Positions 25,756-33,372 of a stretch of DNA of 64,000 nucleotides are shown here, piece after piece. Under the pieces are notes generated by a model that saw only the letters and a list, made by a program, of their open reading frames with translations, had not been told where the DNA came from and made no database searches. Made by a program: the position numbers and the translations under genes. Within the stretch, counting starts at the first letter, position 1. Every line of letters begins with the position of its first letter. Origin of the DNA: Bacillota bacterium (GTDB lineage: Bacteria > Bacillota > Clostridia > Oscillospirales > Ruminococcaceae); contig JAEWWT010000006.1 of assembly GCA_023396225.1 (NCBI GenBank), positions 62,001 to 126,000 of the forward strand. The letters are read 5' to 3'.

Positions 25756-26019
25756 CTAAACAAAGAATTTTTCAATAAGGCATAGTACCATTATTCCCGG
25801 TGCTCCGAATACAAGCGCAGTTATGCAGGTAAAAAGATTCAGTGTAAGATATATACCTATGTAACCCCCGAAAAAGTACACAGCGGCAAGACTTATTACC
25901 CCTGAAAGCATTCCCTTAAACGCATTGACGGCAGGCTTATCCGATTTTAGGTAATGAATTGTCATAACTATCCACCCGATTACTATTACCGCCCAAAACA
26001 AAAAGTCTCCTGTAATCAT
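25756..26019 (-). CDS. bofA: BofA-family membrane protein (sigma-K processing regulator family)
   Basis: An 87-residue protein with three hydrophobic segments and the BofA C-terminal signature LNLFTCITALVFGAPGIMVL (N-x-x-t-a ... G-x-P-G). In Bacillus BofA holds the SpoIVFB protease inactive in the forespore membrane. Its start overlaps the stop of the upstream yaaL-like gene (TAATG), so the two are translationally coupled, the same yaaL-bofA order as next to recR in Bacillus. In this position it ends a five-gene minus-strand operon. A sporulation role in this organism is inferred only from the family. Confidence 0.8.
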   Translation of the reverse strand: MITGDFLFWAVIVIGWIVMTIHYLKSDKPAVNAFKGMLSGVISLAAVYFFGGYIGIYLTLNLFTCITALVFGAPGIMVLCLIEKFFV

Positions 26020-26270
26020 TATCTTATCACCGTCCCGCATTTAATGTCATTTTTCTTTGCAATGCCTGTCAGATATTTATGCCGCATTTTAAGGCCGTAT
26101 TCCTCATAGATAAGAGCCTCAATAAGATCCTCGTCATCTGTCATATTGTAAACAATGTTCACATTTTCAAGCTTTTTCTCTACAAGGGAAAGCTGACCGA
26201 GAAGCTCTTTTTCAAAGCGCCTTTTTTCTGATTTTAACCTGTGCTCTGCAAGATATTTTTCAAATAGCAT
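26019..26270 (-). CDS. yaaL: YaaL-like protein (DUF2508)
   Basis: An 83-residue helical protein. The signature region EDLIEALIYEEYGLKMRHKY followed by LTGIAKKN matches the DUF2508/YaaL pattern (D-x-L-I-x-x-x-I-Y-E ... R-x-x-Y-L-x-x-A-K). Function unknown. In Bacillus yaaL lies between recR and bofA; here it also directly precedes bofA, with a one-base overlap. The upstream gene starts 25 bases further. The whole group is likely one transcript. Confidence 0.75.
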   Translation of the reverse strand: MLFEKYLAEHRLKSEKRRFEKELLGQLSLVEKKLENVNIVYNMTDDEDLIEALIYEEYGLKMRHKYLTGIAKKNDIKCGTVIR

Positions 26271-26295
26271 ATAACACCTCCGCTTTCTTAACTGC

Positions 26296-26751
26296 CTACA
26301 TGATTATGTATCCAAGTGCTAGCAAAAGTTTAATATCTGCTCCCTGACGGGCAAGCAGGATAATAAGCATTATTATAATTATTTTATCCTGATCAACTTT
26401 TTTACCGTCTCCAAGAAAGCCGTCAAGCAATCCGCCGATCGGATTGCTGTTATTGTTTTTATGCTCATTCTCATAATGATGTTGATGCATTTGATCATGC
26501 CTATATTCAGGCTGGGCAAAATGTTCAGCTCTGTTCCTGTGGTTATATTCCTTAGCCTGTGCAGGGGTTACAGGTTCAAACCTTGTTTGGGTTTTTATAT
26601 TCGGAGGCGGACAGCGCTCTGCTTCCTTAAACTGTGCAGATGTACGGCGTGATTCAATATTCATGTTTGTTCGGTTTATCAGATTTTCACTCATACGCCT
26701 CATCTCCTCGACACGCCTTTCGGCTCTGAATGTATCCATTTTCGCAATCAC
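26296..26751 (-). CDS. Hypothetical protein with C-terminal hydrophobic segments
   Basis: A 151-residue protein not recognised by name. Residues 1-60 are charged and helical. Residues 60-115 are low-complexity, rich in Pro, His and Asn (MHQHHYENEHKNNN). The C-terminus has a GGLLDGFLGDGKK motif and a hydrophobic tail KIIIIMLIILLARQGADIKL of about 30 residues. Tails of the type I-I-x-x-L-I-x-L-L-x-x-x-G-A-D-x-x-L are common in small Clostridia proteins encoded near yaaL-bofA or spore genes, but no function is known to me. Start codon ATG 26751; an alternative ATG lies four codons in. Confidence 0.55.
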   Translation of the reverse strand: MIAKMDTFRAERRVEEMRRMSENLINRTNMNIESRRTSAQFKEAERCPPPNIKTQTRFEPVTPAQAKEYNHRNRAEHFAQPEYRHDQMHQHHYENEHKNNNSNPIGGLLDGFLGDGKKVDQDKIIIIMLIILLARQGADIKLLLALGYIIM

Positions 26752-26767
26752 TTGCCTTCCATGTTTA

Positions 26768-27193
26768 TTATAGCAGGGAATCCAGATTTTTTAGCGCACC
26801 TGACTCCTTAAGCGCTGTATATATTGCATAAAGCTTTAATAATTTTATTGCTTTGTCAATTTTCTGCTGTTTGTCCTCTTTCATAAGAGGGCGAAGCGCT
26901 GCAAGAAACTGTGTGTTTTTATCGGACTTGTTTGCCGCTCCTATTGCCTGCGCTATGTTCATCATTGCGCCCATATCAATATCCAGACCTGGCTCCGAAT
27001 TCTGCGGCTCACCGCCTGTGCTTGCCCCCATGCCTGAAAACATTGACGCAAGTGAAGAAAGATCGGGCATTCCTGTGTTGTTTTTCCCGTCAGCAGCCTG
27101 ACTGCTTGTGAACATTTCGGCAAGCTCTTTTATCTGCTTCATGCTTTCCTCGTCATTGAGAATATTTTGAATCTTGTCAGAAATATCGTCCAC
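26768..27193 (-). CDS. Hypothetical helical protein (Clostridia type)
   Basis: A 141-residue, Met/Ala-rich helical protein. The N-terminus (MDDISDKIQNILNDEESMKQI) is acidic, seen in two pieces MDDISDKIQNILND and EESMKQIKEL. The central Gly/Met linker is flexible. The C-terminal half, FLAALRPLMKEDKQQKIDKA followed by IKLLKLYAIYTALK, is a pattern frequent in small Clostridia proteins (LL-xx-LRP-xx-x-xx-R/Q-x-K-x-D-x-A-x-x-L). I do not know a function. It is part of the minus-strand operon leading to bofA. Confidence 0.6.
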   Translation of the reverse strand: MDDISDKIQNILNDEESMKQIKELAEMFTSSQAADGKNNTGMPDLSSLASMFSGMGASTGGEPQNSEPGLDIDMGAMMNIAQAIGAANKSDKNTQFLAALRPLMKEDKQQKIDKAIKLLKLYAIYTALKESGALKNLDSLL

Positions 27194-27247
27194 AGTCTCA
27201 CCGCCTCTATATGTATTCTGGGCAGGGGAATATCCCCTGCCGATACG

Positions 27248-27499
27248 TTATTTCTCTCCCGAAAGCTTTTTGTATAATGACTGCGCCTGAGGTGTACTCA
27301 TAAACTTATCAAGCATCTGCGGATTGCTGATAAACTGGTTGAACATTGCGGCTTCCTGCGGCTTCATGTTTTTCAGAGCTGAATCAAATTTTCCTGACTC
27401 AAGTTCCTTTTTAAGCTGATCCGGCGGTACCCCAATCTTTTTGCTTACCACATTAAGCATTGCCTGCATAGCCTGAGAATTTGTGTTGTTTAAGCCCAT
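27248..27499 (-). CDS. Hypothetical small helical protein
   Basis: An 83-residue protein, first gene of the operon. It contains NVVSKKIGVPPDQLKKELE and repeated helices ending LYKKLSGEK. No family is recognised with confidence. GGAGGG lies four bases before the ATG chosen here (27497-27499); an ATG four codons earlier has no upstream site. It is 54 bases upstream of the next gene. Confidence 0.55.
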   Translation of the reverse strand: MGLNNTNSQAMQAMLNVVSKKIGVPPDQLKKELESGKFDSALKNMKPQEAAMFNQFISNPQMLDKFMSTPQAQSLYKKLSGEK

Positions 27500-27631
27500 A
27501 CTGCCCTCCATGTCTTAAAGAAAACAAAGAAATGCACCATATGAAAACATTTCTTTATTTACTCTTAATTTTATGTTATAATGTACTCAAATAGACTTAC
27601 TTGTAACAGTTTATGCGAAAGGATGTATTTT

Positions 27632-27946
27632 GTGCGTATTATAGTCATGTCAGATTCCCACGGGGATATTGTTGCTGCTGACAATGGTATTAAGATATTC
27701 TACGCTCATGGACACAGACATTTTGTAAAGGGCGGAACGGAAACTATACGCTCAGTTGCTAAGGATAACGGCTGTACGGTTGTACTGTTTGGACATACGC
27801 ATTGCAGATACAGCAGTTATGAGGATGGGATGTATATCATGAATCCAGGCAGCTGCAGCAGACCTAGGGACGGCAAAGCTCCGTCATTCGGGGTTATTGA
27901 GGTAACAGACAAGGGTATTCTTACTAATATTGCTGATTTAACATAA
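27632..27946 (+). pseudogene. YfcE/MJ0936-type metallophosphoesterase with internal deletion
   Basis: A 104-residue remnant of a calcineurin-like phosphodiesterase that is usually 150-180 residues. The N-terminal metal motif SDSHGD is present. The family then normally has about 50 residues with the GD and GN-x-D motifs. Here the sequence jumps straight to the later AHGH, GHTH and NPGS-x-x-x-PR motifs (IKIFYAHGH, VVLFGHTHCRY, MNPGSCSRPRDG). Two metal ligands are therefore missing, so activity is unlikely. The frame stays open, so it may still be expressed. The start is GTG 27632, preceded by AAAGGA at 27618-27623. Confidence 0.75.
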
Positions 27947-27950
27947 AAAT

Positions 27951-27989
27951 AAAGCTGTGAGTATTTTTATTTGCTCACAGCTTTATTTC
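27951..27989 (+). terminator. Terminator after the phosphoesterase remnant
   Basis: AAAGCTGTGAG (27951-27961), 12-base loop, CTCACAGCTTT (27974-27984). Confidence 0.8.
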
Positions 27990-28017
27990 TCTTATAGGAT
28001 AGGTTATTTACTCTTAA

Positions 28018-28196
28018 CCCAAAGGAGACAACCTTTAGAGGAAGGGGGATGGGCAGGGGCAAGAAGGATGCTGGTCGCCCCTCCCCCTTCCTCCTGGCGG
28101 TTTTCTCCTCTGGACTCCTTTTTCCCTTACCTCTAACCCCTACCTGACACGCTATACTGTTAACGAAAGACTATTCTATTTAGTAGTCTTTCTTTT
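28018..28196 (+). ncRNA. GC-rich structured element, possible small RNA
   Basis: A local GC-rich island with no open frame of note. GAGGAAGGGGGA (28038-28049) pairs with TCCCCCTTCCTC (28082-28093), with an inner GGGGC/GCCCC extension. An outer AAAGGAG (28021-28027) pairs with CTCCTTT (28115-28121). A separate terminator-like hairpin GAAAGACTA/TAGTCTTTC (28165-28192) with TTTT follows. No good promoter was found just upstream. Orientation is by the position of the T-run. Confidence 0.4.
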
Positions 28197-28303
28197 GTCC
28201 GATTTGTTTTTGTATATAAAAAATCATATAATTTGTTCGCACTTGTTAAAATGTAAATATGCTTTAATTCTTTTAAATTTTATTCAGATTTATCCTATTT
28301 TTG

Positions 28304-28332
28304 TTGACAAATGATGTAATATGACATATAAT
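28304..28332 (+). promoter_or_regulatory. Consensus promoter of the alpha/beta hydrolase-fold gene
   Basis: TTGACA (28304-28309) and TATAAT (28327-28332) with exactly 17 bases between; perfect sigma-A consensus, 58 bases before the start codon. Confidence 0.9.
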
Positions 28333-28390
28333 ATTATCAAATACGTAAGCAATAGGTTTGTATAACATTAATGGAAAAAGGGGCAGACGC

Positions 28391-29200
28391 ATGTCATTTT
28401 TCATCTATCAAGATAAAAATATATATTATGAGGAAATCGGCGACGGAATTCCGTTACTTTTTTTACACGGAAATGCTGCTTCCTCCAGAATGTTTGAAAA
28501 TGTTATAAAATATTATAAGGATCAAAACAAGGTTATACTGTTTGATTTTCTGGGTCACGGACAATCGGACAGATTAAACAAGTTTCCTGCTGATCTCTGG
28601 TATGACGAGGCTTTGCAGGTTATAGCTTTTCTCAAAGCCAAAGAATATAAAAAGATTAACATAATAGGCTGTGGCGGAGGTGCTCTTGCGGCAATAAATG
28701 TAGCACTTGAGGCTCCTGAGCTTGTCAACGCCGTCATTGCTGACAGCTTTAACGGTAAAGTGGCTTGTGACAAACCTTGCGCAGCTATTGCCAATGAAAG
28801 AATTCGTTCAAAGGACAAGTTGCATTTTAAGGCTTACTATGAACATATGCATGGTGATGACTGGGAGCATGTCCTAAACTGTGACACTGAAGCTGTTCAG
28901 GAACATTCCAAAAACATCGGCTCGTATTTTCATAAGCCACTCAAGGAGTACAAGCCTAAGCTTCTTATGACGGGCAGCAAAAAGGATGAAATGTCGCATG
29001 CTTGCGGTATGAACTTTTACAGGAATACTTACATTGAAATGATCAGAAACATTGGTCACGGACAGATGCATATTTTCTGGTATGGGAATTATCCTTCGGC
29101 TATTTCAAATGACAAGAGGTTTGCAAAACTCAGCAGGGCTTTTTTCAATAAGCTAACAGTTGGTCAGCCTTGCGAAAAGAAAGTTGACCCATCAAAATAA
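28391..29200 (+). CDS. Alpha/beta hydrolase-fold protein lacking the nucleophile serine
   Basis: A 269-residue cytoplasmic protein of the alpha/beta hydrolase fold. The oxyanion-hole motif LLFLHGNAASSRMF and the strand VILFDFLGHGQSD are standard. The nucleophile elbow, normally G-x-S-x-G, reads G-C-G-G-G (residues about 93-97), so the catalytic Ser is a Gly. A possible acid (LMTGSKKDEM) and His (NIGHGQMHIFW) remain. It may be a binding or scaffold protein or use a different chemistry. ATG 28391 was chosen, with AAAGGGG upstream; another ATG 33 bases earlier has no site. It has a strong promoter and its own terminator. Confidence 0.75.
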   Translation: MSFFIYQDKNIYYEEIGDGIPLLFLHGNAASSRMFENVIKYYKDQNKVILFDFLGHGQSDRLNKFPADLWYDEALQVIAFLKAKEYKKINIIGCGGGALAAINVALEAPELVNAVIADSFNGKVACDKPCAAIANERIRSKDKLHFKAYYEHMHGDDWEHVLNCDTEAVQEHSKNIGSYFHKPLKEYKPKLLMTGSKKDEMSHACGMNFYRNTYIEMIRNIGHGQMHIFWYGNYPSAISNDKRFAKLSRAFFNKLTVGQPCEKKVDPSK

Positions 29201-29203
29201 ATA

Positions 29204-29250
29204 TAAGCACCTCATGGGATATGATTTCACATTCCATGAGGTGCTTATTA
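29204..29250. terminator. Bidirectional terminator between the hydrolase-fold gene and the lipoprotein array
   Basis: TAAGCACCTCATGG (29204-29217) pairs with CCATGAGGTGCTTA (29234-29247), 14 bp, serving the convergent genes. Confidence 0.8.
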
Positions 29251-29370
29251 ATTAAGGAAATACCAAACAATACGTTTCTATCGATTTTCAAAACAGGCTC
29301 AGTAAAGTATTTTCGCTGTTTCTCAAATCGATGAAACGTTGCCTGAGGCTTTGTTCGATATTTCCTTAAT
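29251..29370. repeat. Long imperfect foldback (120 bases)
   Basis: ATTAAGGAAATA (29251-29262) pairs with TATTTCCTTAAT (29359-29370). Inside, ACGTTTC (29272-29278) pairs with GAAACGT (29333-29339), TCGATTT (29281-29287) with AAATCGA (29325-29331), and AAACAG (29291-29296) with CTGTTT (29316-29321). The right arm covers the stop codon of the adjacent lipoprotein gene. It looks like a small inverted-repeat insertion. Confidence 0.65.
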
Positions 29371-30559
29371 ATGAGAATACAAACAGAATAATTCTGTCCA
29401 TTGAATAATAATCCGTCATCGTAATTTTTATCTGGTTCTGTGCTGAATAATAATCAATTACACATTTTCCATTTTCGTCAGGTTTGGTAAGAAGACCATA
29501 CACGCGGAAATACATATCATTTGAATCAAATTTCAGCATCATATAACGCTTGTTTTTCCCCTTTACATTAGGAAGTATTTTATTCAGAATCTGCAAAGTA
29601 TCATCATAATCTTCTGGAGCAAAATTCTCCTTGTTGAAATATGTCATGCTTTGATCATCTGCTTTTGGAGGAGTAAACAAGTTAGCATATATCTCCCTGT
29701 AGTTTTCAACAACGTCATCCGTCGTAAGAAAATACTGATACAGGATAAGGTCAGGAAAATACTCTGAAATTCTTGAGTCAGGGTTATCCCATGTTACATC
29801 AACATGATACCATTTGCCGTCAAGCTGAACCATATTCCACATATGTGCAACACCTGTATATCCCGTTACAATCATGTTAGGAATTCCTGCACGGTTGCAA
29901 AGATATGAAAATGTTTTTGCATATCCCTCACAAAGCGCTTTTTTTCTGATAAGTGTTCCGTACATGGTATCTGCATATTCATCATCTGTACTGCTTTCAC
30001 AGTTTGTAATGAGATAATCATGAAAATATTTAAGCATTTGATAATCGGTCATATCATCTTTTATGCCCTGCATTATCTCATCAGCTTTTTTTTGAACCTC
30101 AAAATTCATCTGCTCAATCTGAACGGATGTAAAACGGTACTGCATATCTACATTGTACTTCTGCGCATCAGAATCAAAATCTCCTATTGAGCGGTCAACA
30201 ACCTGAGAAAATGAAAGCTGTTCAATTCTAATAAGCTCAAGTATTTTTTCAAATGTCTTGGCATCACAGTCAAGTGGGATTTTCGGCTCAAAATTACTGA
30301 GACTTTCTACTATTTTGTTATATATTTCTTTTTCCGAATCTGAAAGCTGGTAGTAGCCGTACTGAGTTGTCATATTGTCAAAGGTAAAGCTTGGAGTGTT
30401 GTAATCAGGGGAACTTTCTTCAGTTACCGTTACTGATGTTCCACCTGAAACCACATTGTAAGTACCTTCTTCAGGCGGCTTCGTGTTGTCACATGAGCAT
30501 AACAGTATTACAGAAGACACCAGAGAAAGCAGGACTGCAAAACATTTATTTTTAATCAA
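29366..30559 (-). CDS. Transglutaminase-like lipoprotein 1
   Basis: A 397-residue lipoprotein and the last of five tandem paralogues. The signal peptide ends at lipobox LCSC (Cys23). Residues 65-180 are helical. The transglutaminase-core motifs are Cys210 in KALCEGYAKTFSYLC, His239 in AHMWNM and Asp254 in YHVDVTWDNP, the expected Cys-His-Asp order. Such domains act as cysteine proteases, transglutaminases or amide hydrolases outside the cell. The strand-rich C-terminus has no known motif. Start: AAGGAGG sits inside the upstream open frame; TTG at 30557-30559 is 8 bases after it and gives a good signal peptide. Confidence 0.85.
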   Translation of the reverse strand: MIKNKCFAVLLSLVSSVILLCSCDNTKPPEEGTYNVVSGGTSVTVTEESSPDYNTPSFTFDNMTTQYGYYQLSDSEKEIYNKIVESLSNFEPKIPLDCDAKTFEKILELIRIEQLSFSQVVDRSIGDFDSDAQKYNVDMQYRFTSVQIEQMNFEVQKKADEIMQGIKDDMTDYQMLKYFHDYLITNCESSTDDEYADTMYGTLIRKKALCEGYAKTFSYLCNRAGIPNMIVTGYTGVAHMWNMVQLDGKWYHVDVTWDNPDSRISEYFPDLILYQYFLTTDDVVENYREIYANLFTPPKADDQSMTYFNKENFAPEDYDDTLQILNKILPNVKGKNKRYMMLKFDSNDMYFRVYGLLTKPDENGKCVIDYYSAQNQIKITMTDYYSMDRIILFVFSY

Positions 30560-30659
30560 CAATACTGCCTCCTTAAAAGTCAAATTCTGTACATGTACTT
30601 ATCATTAATCAGCATTCAGATTTTCTGCCGTAAGTCATTGTACATGGCAAATCGGGAGA

Positions 30660-32177
30660 TCAGTCAAGATACTGAAGAAACAACTTAATTGTATAGGTGT
30701 CGTCATTTGTGTTATAAGTCAATGTGTCACGGTTTATCTTGTTTGTGCAGAGCTCATTTGCAGAATCCAGTATATTCAGCGCTGTTCCAGTATCCTTGTC
30801 AAACAGCTTTTTCTTGATTTCCTCATACGATTCCTTTGAAGTACAGATAAACTGAACATAACTGTTCTTTGTCTTTGATGATTTCACTATCAAATTTGTC
30901 AGAAGTGATTCAGCCTCTTTATATGATGAAGCTGTATATCCGTTGACAACAAAGTAATTCGCCTTTAGTGATGAGGCTTTCGGGTATGAATAGTCCTGGC
31001 TGTATGTTGTACGGGAACGGTTTATAACGCTGTCAGGAACATTCAGATAATCATACCTGATGAATTCAGCATCCTGCGCTCTGTTTGCATCATCCCATGT
31101 AAGGTCAATATGATACCATGAGCCGTCAATTTTAACCATATTCCACATATGCGGTTCAGTATCAGCCTCACCCGTAACAAGCAGGGATTGAATACCTACC
31201 TTGTTGCAGAGATATGTGAAGGTCTTGGCATAACCCTGACAAAGTGCAGATTTGCCTACGAGCGTTCCGTAAATATTGCTGCCGTCAGTTGATGTAAGAC
31301 TATAATCCGTTGCAATTATAACCTTATCATGAAAAAGCTTGACGATGTCATACTCTGACATGCTGTCATTGATTTCAGCAATAATGCTGTTGGCTGCCGC
31401 ATCAGCTGCTTTAAGCTTTTTCTCGGCTTCCTGCTTTGTGATTGTATATTCAATAAGAACCTTTACAACGTTCTTGGTACTTGTGTTTGCATAATACTGT
31501 ATAGTATTATTGATATAGAACAAGTCTGTCTGGTCATTCAGCATAGTCTGATAGACATAATACAGGTCATTTACCGAAACCTTTGAATCAGATGAAAATG
31601 TAATTTCCTCATCAAACGCAATTATACCCTTATAAAGTGTATCATAAGCATACTTCTGTGCTTCAGACATGGAATAGTAGCTGTACGGACGTGTTATTGC
31701 AGTCCTAACAGGGGAAACCTTTGGGGCTGTTGTTTCAGTAAAAGTATAATCCGTTTCGCTAGGTTTTGTAACTGTAAGACCAGGAACAACAATTTTTGAT
31801 GCTTCTGTTTCTGCAGATGTATCAGGTACACTAGTTTTTGTCTGTGTTTGTTTCTGAGTCTTTATGCTTGTATGCGAGCTAAGCTCTTCCGGAGTAATTG
31901 GCGCTGTGTTTTCCGGTGAAGTTGTTCCGGTTGTGGTAGCAAGCTCCGGAGCATTTGTCGATATTGCTGTCCTCTTTGTTGTTTCAGAGGTTTCCTCTGT
32001 AGGAATAGTTGTTGTTTCAGTATCCTCTTCAAGGAGATCTTCTTCTGTTTCCTGCGGTATTGATGCTGTAGGGAGAGTGTTATCCCCTTCAAGCCGCTCG
32101 GGTTCATTGGAGCAGGCTGACAGAAACAGTGAAAATATTAATGTTAATACTAAGACTAGGGTTTTGGCTTTTTTCAA
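30660..32177 (-). CDS. Transglutaminase-like lipoprotein 2
   Basis: A 505-residue protein. A signal peptide with lipobox LSAC (Cys22) leads into a Thr/Ser/Glu-rich linker of about 130 residues, likely exposed on the cell surface. Then come a helical region and the catalytic core: Cys313 in ALCQGYAKTFTYLC, His343 in PHMWNM and Asp358 in WYHIDLTWDD. The start is TTG 32177, preceded by AGGTGAT. The long linker probably spans the cell wall. Lies 100 bases upstream of lipoprotein 1 on the same strand. Confidence 0.86.
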   Translation of the reverse strand: MKKAKTLVLVLTLIFSLFLSACSNEPERLEGDNTLPTASIPQETEEDLLEEDTETTTIPTEETSETTKRTAISTNAPELATTTGTTSPENTAPITPEELSSHTSIKTQKQTQTKTSVPDTSAETEASKIVVPGLTVTKPSETDYTFTETTAPKVSPVRTAITRPYSYYSMSEAQKYAYDTLYKGIIAFDEEITFSSDSKVSVNDLYYVYQTMLNDQTDLFYINNTIQYYANTSTKNVVKVLIEYTITKQEAEKKLKAADAAANSIIAEINDSMSEYDIVKLFHDKVIIATDYSLTSTDGSNIYGTLVGKSALCQGYAKTFTYLCNKVGIQSLLVTGEADTEPHMWNMVKIDGSWYHIDLTWDDANRAQDAEFIRYDYLNVPDSVINRSRTTYSQDYSYPKASSLKANYFVVNGYTASSYKEAESLLTNLIVKSSKTKNSYVQFICTSKESYEEIKKKLFDKDTGTALNILDSANELCTNKINRDTLTYNTNDDTYTIKLFLQYLD

Positions 32178-32222
32178 ATTATCACCTGCGTTACAAGCGG
32201 CGAACCGCGGATTTATATAGGA

Positions 32223-33371
32223 TTATGCATAAATCAAAGAAACGTGGAGAATCCATAGGTCATCATTTCGGTAAGTATATGCATTGGAAATTTCGGTGCC
32301 TTTTTCAGCGTTTACGCTTTCATATATGGTCTTGATTTCCTTGTTGTCAAACAGACTTGTCGCTGCAAGAATATATTCCGATTCATCCGTAAAACGTATT
32401 TCTACTTCTGTACTCTTTTTCACAGCTGCTTTAGCAACAAGCTTTTTCATCATTTCTGTTGCCTCTTCGGAGGTATTCACAGTAAGCCCATTACGGATAT
32501 AGTAGTTTTCTGACGCATCTGTACAATTCGGATGTGCAAAAAGAGATTCATCCGGAAAATGTGTTATATTCTCAATTTCCGGATCTGACACAAAAAAGTA
32601 ATCGTGTCTAACAAAATTGTCTGCATCCCTCTTCATATATGGATCATCCCAAGTCAGATCCACGTTGTACCATTCACCGTCAATACGAACCTTGTTCCAT
32701 ACATGGGAATCGCCTTTGGCATTTGCTCCCCTTACTGTTATGTTTTCTATTCCCGCTATATCGCAGAGATATGAAAACGCATTTGCATATCCCTCGCACT
32801 GTGCTGTTCCTTCGACAAGCGCTCCATAAACGGTAATACCGTAATATGTATCCTTTTCAAAGTCACAGTTCTTTATAATTTCGTCATGGAAAATAGCCAT
32901 CTTTTCATATGGCGTTGCGTCAGGTGACACTTTTTTCATAACATCTGCTACTGCAAGATTTATTTTCTGCTGCATTTCTGCACTTTCCTCTTGAGTATAA
33001 CGGTATTTAACAGTTATTCTATCCGAGTCCATGGGAATAGGTGCATACACACCACTAAGCCAATATATATCGGTTTCCTCAGTATATGCAGTAATATACA
33101 GATTCCGCATTTCTTCAGGTGTCAGCGTTTCGGGTAGGGTTATTTCATTCTGAAACGCCCTTACCCCGTTGACAAAAGCATCATAGCAAAGCGCTTCCTT
33201 TTCAGGAATATTCTCCATGACATATGGAAGCACTGCGCTTTCTACTGTTGTTCCATCCTGTTGTATCTGCTGGATTTCTGTATATGTTTCAATGCTGGTG
33301 TCAATATCTTTACATCCTGTAAGAATAACTGCAGAGCAAACAACGGCTGTAAGCAGTTTCCCGATTTTCAT
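32223..33371 (-). CDS. Transglutaminase-like lipoprotein 3
   Basis: A 382-residue protein, the shortest of the five, with no long linker. The signal peptide has lipobox LTGC (Cys20). Core motifs: Cys192 in AQCEGYANAFSYLC, His223 in SHVWNK and Asp238 in WYNVDLTWDDP. It starts one base after the stop of lipoprotein 4 (TAA-T-ATG), so it is translationally coupled to it. No separate ribosome binding site is clear. Confidence 0.85.
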   Translation of the reverse strand: MKIGKLLTAVVCSAVILTGCKDIDTSIETYTEIQQIQQDGTTVESAVLPYVMENIPEKEALCYDAFVNGVRAFQNEITLPETLTPEEMRNLYITAYTEETDIYWLSGVYAPIPMDSDRITVKYRYTQEESAEMQQKINLAVADVMKKVSPDATPYEKMAIFHDEIIKNCDFEKDTYYGITVYGALVEGTAQCEGYANAFSYLCDIAGIENITVRGANAKGDSHVWNKVRIDGEWYNVDLTWDDPYMKRDADNFVRHDYFFVSDPEIENITHFPDESLFAHPNCTDASENYYIRNGLTVNTSEEATEMMKKLVAKAAVKKSTEVEIRFTDESEYILAATSLFDNKEIKTIYESVNAEKGTEISNAYTYRNDDLWILHVSLIYA

Positions 33372-33372
33372 A

